The notes under the pieces were generated by a model, which was given only the letters and a program-made list of their open reading frames with translations, was not told where the DNA came from and did not search any database. A stretch of 64,000 bases of DNA, taken from contig NZ_JAQMYP010000034.1 in assembly GCF_028369295.1 (NCBI RefSeq), forward strand, positions 1 through 64,000. Direction: 5' to 3'. Both the position numbers and the translations under genes were made by a program. The stretch comes from Streptomyces sp. HD (GTDB taxonomy: Bacteria > Actinomycetota > Actinomycetes > Streptomycetales > Streptomycetaceae). Below, piece after piece: positions 59,518 through 64,000 of the stretch (position 1 is the first letter of the stretch; each line of letters starts with the position of its first letter).

Positions 59518-61838
59518 CCGGCTCCGCCGAGCAGCGGCACCGCACCGGCCTCCCGCACACCCCGCTCACCCCCCACGCCCCGCTCACCCCCCACACCCCT
59601 CACACCCCGCTCCACCGCGACCCCACCGCCCCCGTCGACGCCCGCGTCCGCGACCTCCTCTCCCGTATGACCCTGCGTGAGAAGGTCGGCCAGCTCAACC
59701 AGCGGATGTACGGCTGGAACGCCTACCACCGCACCCCCGACGGCGGCTTCCAACTCACCGACGCCCTGTACGCCGAGACCGACCGCTTCGAGGGACTCGG
59801 CGCCCTCTACGGCCTCCAACGCGCCGACGCCTGGTCCGGTGTCGAGCACGGCGAGGGACCCGGCGCCGAGGACGGCGCGGCCCTCGCCGAGCTGGTGCAG
59901 CGGCATGTCGTCGAGCGCAGCCGGTTCGGGATCCCCGCGCTGTTCGTCGAGGAGGTGCCGCACGGACTGATGGCCCTCGACGGCACGGTCCTCCCGGTCA
60001 ATCTGGCCGTCGGCGCCACCTGGGATCCGGCGCTGTACGAGCGCGCCGCCGCCCACGCCGCCGCCGAACTGCGCGCCCGGGGTGGCCATGTCGCCCTGGT
60101 CTCGGCGCTGGACATCGCCCGTGACCCGCGCTGGGGCCGCACCGAGGAGTGCTTCGGCGAGGACCCGTACCTGGCGGCCCGCCTCACGGAGGCCGTCGTA
60201 CGCGGGATGCAGGGGGAGCCCGGCGAGCACTTCGCCGCCGGCAAGGCCGCCGTGGTCCTCAAGCACTTCGCCGGTCAGGGCGCCACCGTCGGCGGCCGGA
60301 ACTCCGCCGAGTCCGAACTGGGGCTGCGGGAACTGCACGAGATCCACCTCCCCGCCGCCCGGGCCGGCATCCGCGCCGGGGCCGCCGCCGTCATGGCCGC
60401 GTACAACCAGGTCGACGGGCTGCCCTGCGCCGGCAACCGCGCCCTGCTCACCGAACTCCTCAGGGTCCAGTGGGGGTTCGAGGGTCTGGTCATGGCGGAC
60501 GGACTCGCCGTGGACCGGCTGGCCCGGATCACCGGCGACAAGGTGTCGGCGGGCGCGCTCGCGCTCGACGCCGGTGTCGATCTGAGCCTCTGGGACGAGG
60601 GCTTCACCCACCTGGAAGAGGCGGTCGAGCGAGGGCTGGTGGCCGAGGAGGCCGTCGACGCCGCCGTCGCCCGCGTCCTGCGGCTCAAGTTCCGGCTGGG
60701 GCTGTTCGACCGGCGGCACGGCGACACGACCGCGCCCCCGACCGGCGGCAGGGACCTGAGCACGGCCCTTGCCCGCGCCGCCGTCACGCTGCTCCGCAAC
60801 GACGGCGTACTGCCGGTCCCGGACTCCGTCTCCCGTATCGCCGTCCTGGGACCCCAATCGGCCACGACCGCCCACCAGTTGGGCGACTACACCGCCCCGC
60901 AACCCCCCGGCACGGGCACCAGCGTCCTCGATGCCCTGCGCACCCTCGCCCGGCCCGGCGTCGACATCCGCCACGCCCCTGGCTGCGCCCTCACCGGCGA
61001 CGACCTCTCCGGCATCCCCGCCGCGGTCGCCGTGGCCGCCGCCTCCGACCTGGCCGTGCTCGTGCTGGGCGGCAGCAGCGCCCGTACGCCCGACACGGAG
61101 TTCGACGCCAACGGTGCCGCGCGGACCGCCGTCTCCCACATGACCTGCGGCGAAGGCGCCGACCTGGCCGGGCTGGGGCTGGGCCGCGGCCAGTACGCAC
61201 TGCTGGACGCCGTGGTCGCCACGGGCACGCCGACGGCGGTCGTCCTGATCCAGGGCCGCCCACACGTCGTGCCCGACACCGCGGGCGCCCTGCTCACCGC
61301 CTGGTACCCCGGCCCGTGGGGCGGCGAGGCGATCGCCGAGGTACTGCTCGGGCTGACGGAGCCGCTCGGCCGCCTCCCGCTCTCCGTCCCGCGCTCCGCC
61401 GCCCAACTCCCCGTCCACTACAACCACAAGGACATCGAGTACGGCGGCTACGTGGACGAGAGCGCCGAGCCGCCGCACTCCTTCGGGCACGGGCTGTCGT
61501 ACACGAGCTTCGCGTACGGTCCACCGCGGCTGTCCGGGCTCGCGGTCGAGGCGGACGTCACCAACACCGGTCGGCGGCAGGGCCGTTCGGTTGCCCAGCT
61601 CTATCTGCGCCGGCTGCGGACGCCCGTCTGGCCGCGCACCCTCGAACTGTGCGGCTTCCAGGCCGTCGAGCTGGCGCCTGGCGAGACCCGCACGGTCGCC
61701 TTCCCGCTCGGCGCCGACGAGGAGGCCGCCGTCCCGCCCGGCACGGTGGTCGAGTTCCGGGTCGCCGAGTCGGCGCGGGCGGCGCTGACCGCCGTACCGA
61801 CTCAGAGCTTCACGGCCCCCGACGAGACCCCCTTGTAG
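59514..61838 (+). CDS. GH3 beta-glucosidase/xylosidase-like enzyme
   Basis: Full-length family 3 glycoside hydrolase (774 aa) with both (alpha/beta) domains and a C-terminal fibronectin III-like domain. Motifs: DPRWGRTEECFGEDP, LKHFAGQG, and the nucleophile Asp in VMADG where SDW is more common. Residues 14-34 are a His/Pro/Thr repeat (HTPLTPHAP) before the first domain. No signal peptide, so it is intracellular and acts on imported oligosaccharides. The 3' end overlaps the convergent permease gene by 37 bp. Confidence 0.93.
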   Translation: MTGSAEQRHRTGLPHTPLTPHAPLTPHTPHTPLHRDPTAPVDARVRDLLSRMTLREKVGQLNQRMYGWNAYHRTPDGGFQLTDALYAETDRFEGLGALYGLQRADAWSGVEHGEGPGAEDGAALAELVQRHVVERSRFGIPALFVEEVPHGLMALDGTVLPVNLAVGATWDPALYERAAAHAAAELRARGGHVALVSALDIARDPRWGRTEECFGEDPYLAARLTEAVVRGMQGEPGEHFAAGKAAVVLKHFAGQGATVGGRNSAESELGLRELHEIHLPAARAGIRAGAAAVMAAYNQVDGLPCAGNRALLTELLRVQWGFEGLVMADGLAVDRLARITGDKVSAGALALDAGVDLSLWDEGFTHLEEAVERGLVAEEAVDAAVARVLRLKFRLGLFDRRHGDTTAPPTGGRDLSTALARAAVTLLRNDGVLPVPDSVSRIAVLGPQSATTAHQLGDYTAPQPPGTGTSVLDALRTLARPGVDIRHAPGCALTGDDLSGIPAAVAVAAASDLAVLVLGGSSARTPDTEFDANGAARTAVSHMTCGEGADLAGLGLGRGQYALLDAVVATGTPTAVVLIQGRPHVVPDTAGALLTAWYPGPWGGEAIAEVLLGLTEPLGRLPLSVPRSAAQLPVHYNHKDIEYGGYVDESAEPPHSFGHGLSYTSFAYGPPRLSGLAVEADVTNTGRRQGRSVAQLYLRRLRTPVWPRTLELCGFQAVELAPGETRTVAFPLGADEEAAVPPGTVVEFRVAESARAALTAVPTQSFTAPDETPL

Positions 61839-62680
61839 AACCACCGCTGCGTGATCACGAACAGCACCAGCACCGGGATCACCGAGATCACCGAGCCCGC
61901 CATCACCAGCCGCTGGTCGTAGCCGAACGACGAGGTCTGCAGCCGGGCCAGCCCCAGTGTCAGCGTGAAGTGCTCCTCGGAGCGCAGCACGATCAGCGGC
62001 CAGAGGAAGTCGTCCCAGGCGCTGATGAAGGTGTTGATGGTGACGACCAGGATCGCGCCGTAGGCCGACGGCAGGTACAGGTGACGGAACCGCTTCCACT
62101 CGCCCGCGCCGTCCAGCATCGCCGCGTCCTCGATCTCGCGCGGGACGGCGAGGAACGCGGCCCGCATGATGAGGACGTTGATCGCGGCGACGAAGCCGGG
62201 CAGCCAGACGCCCACGAGGTTGTCGACCAGGCCCATGTCCCGGACGCTCAGGAACAGCGACACCATGATCGACTCGAACGGGAACATCATGGACGCCATC
62301 AGCAGCACCCAGACCAGCTTGCGGCCCTTCCAGCCCGGCTTGGAGAGCATGTAGCCGGCCAGGGTGGAGAAGACGAGCTGGCTGGCGATCGAGATGACCG
62401 CGACGAACAGACTGTTCCTGATGTACGTCCACACCGGGACCTGGGCGAAGACCTCGCGGTAGGCCCGCAGGGTGGGGTGGTGCGGGATCAGGGAGGCGCC
62501 CGCGCCGAAGACGTCCTCGCCGGCGCCCTTCAGGGAGGACAGCACCTGCCAGAGCAGCGGGCCGACCGTGATGAACAGGACGAAGACCAACAGCAGGTAG
62601 CGGACGACGAGTTCGCGCGGACGGCCGTAGTCGCGCCAGCGGGGCATCAGGCGCCTGCGCCTCTCCACAGCCGTGGTCAT
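61802..62680 (-). CDS. ABC sugar transporter permease (MalG type)
   Basis: Inner-membrane permease (292 aa) with six TM segments and the EAA loop REIEDAAMLDGAGEWKRF typical of carbohydrate ABC importers (CUT1). It overlaps the upstream permease gene by 4 bp (ATGA) and is the last gene of the importer operon. Confidence 0.95.
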   Translation of the reverse strand: MTTAVERRRRLMPRWRDYGRPRELVVRYLLLVFVLFITVGPLLWQVLSSLKGAGEDVFGAGASLIPHHPTLRAYREVFAQVPVWTYIRNSLFVAVISIASQLVFSTLAGYMLSKPGWKGRKLVWVLLMASMMFPFESIMVSLFLSVRDMGLVDNLVGVWLPGFVAAINVLIMRAAFLAVPREIEDAAMLDGAGEWKRFRHLYLPSAYGAILVVTINTFISAWDDFLWPLIVLRSEEHFTLTLGLARLQTSSFGYDQRLVMAGSVISVIPVLVLFVITQRWFYKGVSSGAVKL

Positions 62681-63708
62681 GCCTCGTCCTCCTTCGTCAG
62701 GCGCTGGGCGAGCAGCGTCAGGCCCAGGGTGAGAGCGAACAGGGCGACGCTGACCGCAGCGCCGTAGCCGGCGTTGCCGGTGAGGGGGTCGAGGCCGACG
62801 TCGCGGATGTAGAAGGGGAGCGTGCGGTCGGCGCCGCCGGGGCCGCCGGTGGCGCCGCCGAGCATGTAGATCTCGGTGAAGACGCGCAGCGAGCCGATGC
62901 CGGTGAGGGTGCCGACCAGCATCATCGACGTGCGGACGCCGGGGACCGTGACATGCCAGAAGCGGCGGATCGCGCCCGCGCCGTCCACGGCCGCCGCCTC
63001 GTGGAGTTCCCTGGGCACGTTTCCGAGCGCGGCCAGGTAGAAGATCATGTACCAGCCGAGGCCCTTCCACAGCGTCAGGCCCATCGCCGACAGCAGGATC
63101 AGCCAGGAGTCGGACAGGAAGGGAACGGCCTCGCGGATGAGGTGCGCCTTCTGCAGCCAGGTGTTGACCAGGCCCTGGTCGCTCAGCAGCCACTGCCAGC
63201 TCAGGCCGACGACCACGGACGAGGCGAGGACCGGCGTGTAGAAGGCGGAGCGGAAGAAGCCGATGCCCGGGAGGTTCTTCTCCACCAGGACCGCGAGCAG
63301 CAGCGGCAGCAGCACCATCAGCGGGACCACGATCAGTGCGTACAGCAGGCTGTTGCGGGTGGCCAGCCAGAAGTCCGGGTCCCCCAGCATCCGGGTGTAG
63401 TTGTCCAGGCCCACCACGTCGTACGCGCCGCCGAGCGGCTTGGCGTCGGTGAAGGACACCACGATCGTGTTGAGGAACGGGAACACCCCGAAGACGGTCG
63501 TGCCCACGATCGCCGGGAGCATCCACAGCCACGGCAGCCACCAGCGGCGATACAGCGCCGCGCCCCCCGCGTCCGCGGTCGGGCCGGGGACCACGGAACG
63601 CAGGACGCGGCGCAGGCGCCCCGGTGGTTCGGGTACGGAGCCGGGGCGGGGGGCGCCCGATCCCAGGGGAGTCGGAGCGGGCGCCCGGCCCACGGTGTGC
63701 TGAGCCAT
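62677..63708 (-). CDS. ABC sugar transporter permease (MalF type)
   Basis: Permease of 343 aa. A Pro-rich cytoplasmic N-terminus (about 50 aa) precedes six TM segments; the EAA loop is RELHEAAAVDGAGAIRRF. It pairs with the MalG-type gene it overlaps and with the binding protein two bases upstream. No ATPase is in the window; Streptomyces often use the shared MsiK ATPase. Confidence 0.95.
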   Translation of the reverse strand: MAQHTVGRAPAPTPLGSGAPRPGSVPEPPGRLRRVLRSVVPGPTADAGGAALYRRWWLPWLWMLPAIVGTTVFGVFPFLNTIVVSFTDAKPLGGAYDVVGLDNYTRMLGDPDFWLATRNSLLYALIVVPLMVLLPLLLAVLVEKNLPGIGFFRSAFYTPVLASSVVVGLSWQWLLSDQGLVNTWLQKAHLIREAVPFLSDSWLILLSAMGLTLWKGLGWYMIFYLAALGNVPRELHEAAAVDGAGAIRRFWHVTVPGVRTSMMLVGTLTGIGSLRVFTEIYMLGGATGGPGGADRTLPFYIRDVGLDPLTGNAGYGAAVSVALFALTLGLTLLAQRLTKEDEA

Positions 63709-63710
63709 CG

Positions 63711-64000
63711 TCAGCCTGCCTGCTCGATCAGCTCGTTGGCCTTGGACTGGGCGTCCTTCAGAGCGTCCGCCGCGCTCTTCTTGCCCTGCATGGCCAGCTG
63801 GATCTGGGCCGAGATCGCGTTCAACTCGCCCGGCGTGAGGGCGACTTCGTCCGCCGTCGCGGTCTTGCGGTCACTGGCGACGATCTTCCGGGCCTCGGCG
63901 AAGGGGTCCGTGCCCTTGACCGACTGGAAGAACGGGTCGTCCAGGGATGCCGTGGTCGACGGGAAGATCACCACGTTCGGGTCCTTCGCCCACTCCAGCT
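63711..64000 (-). CDS. extracellular solute-binding protein, C-terminal part
   Basis: The 3' end (about 96 residues) of a sugar-binding lipoprotein of an ABC importer, cut by the right edge. It ends with an alanine/lysine-rich helix (QGKKSAADALKDAQSKANEL), usual for the last lobe of family 1 binding proteins. It lies 2 bp upstream of the MalF-type permease on the same strand, as first gene of the importer operon. Confidence 0.85.
   Translation of the reverse strand, partial: LEWAKDPNVVIFPSTTASLDDPFFQSVKGTDPFAEARKIVASDRKTATADEVALTPGELNAISAQIQLAMQGKKSAADALKDAQSKANELIEQAG

Noticed and set aside
1..64000. tRNA, rRNA, insertion sequences, integrase or attachment sites
   Set aside because: None was recognised on either strand; no transposase motif or terminal inverted repeats were found by eye, though a short tRNA could be missed without a folding program.

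Overview
The window is high-GC actinobacterial DNA, almost certainly Streptomyces. Supporting signs are strong G/C third-position bias, tightly overlapping start/stop codons, rare TTA (bldA) codons, PASTA-less Ser/Thr kinase and F420-type genes, and two copies of a familiar Streptomyces intergenic repeat. I read everything by eye, so domain assignments rest on motif recognition and not on a search.

Positions 1-30,141 are the right-hand part of a nonribosomal peptide cluster whose start lies to the left of the window. The first NRPS is cut by the window edge and holds (E)-C-A-T-E-C-A-T-E. The second is C-A-T-X-A*-TE, where X is a condensation-like domain with HRxxxDE in place of HHxxxDG, as in the P450-recruiting X domain of glycopeptide NRPSs. 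A* is a decayed adenylation domain. They are followed by MbtH, a cation/H+ antiporter, an FADH2-dependent phenol halogenase, two cross-linking-type P450s and a 3Fe-4S ferredoxin. Next comes an unusual cassette: a free carrier protein, a MatB-like acyl ligase, a phosphosulfolactate-synthase-like enzyme and a VOC protein. The 4-hydroxyphenylglycine (Hpg) pathway closes the cluster as two divergent pairs, hmo-hmaS leftward and hpgT-pdh rightward. The picture is a halogenated, oxidatively cross-linked, Hpg-containing peptide related to glycopeptides of the complestatin/kistamicin kind. It may carry a sulfonated or otherwise anionic acyl group, which is inference.

Positions 30,297-46,563 are flanking and housekeeping genes. 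They include a lipoprotein plus MacAB-like ABC system, an F420-type oxidoreductase, a Pth2-domain protein, an ABC pair, a polysaccharide deacetylase lipoprotein, a Ser/Thr kinase, PhoX, a slipin, a SulP transporter with beta-carbonic anhydrase, a small secreted protein and ZapE.

Positions 46,601-54,300 hold a RibD-like reductase, a small acidic protein, murC, msrB and PP2C. A patch of decayed genes follows (serine hydrolase, siderophore-interacting protein, prephenate dehydratase), then tetR and an MFS pump. Positions 54,366-64,000 hold a membrane protein and a sugar-use locus: a NagZ-like GH3, a clan GH-A glycosidase divergent from a BadF-type sugar kinase, a second GH3, and an ABC sugar importer whose binding protein runs off the right edge.
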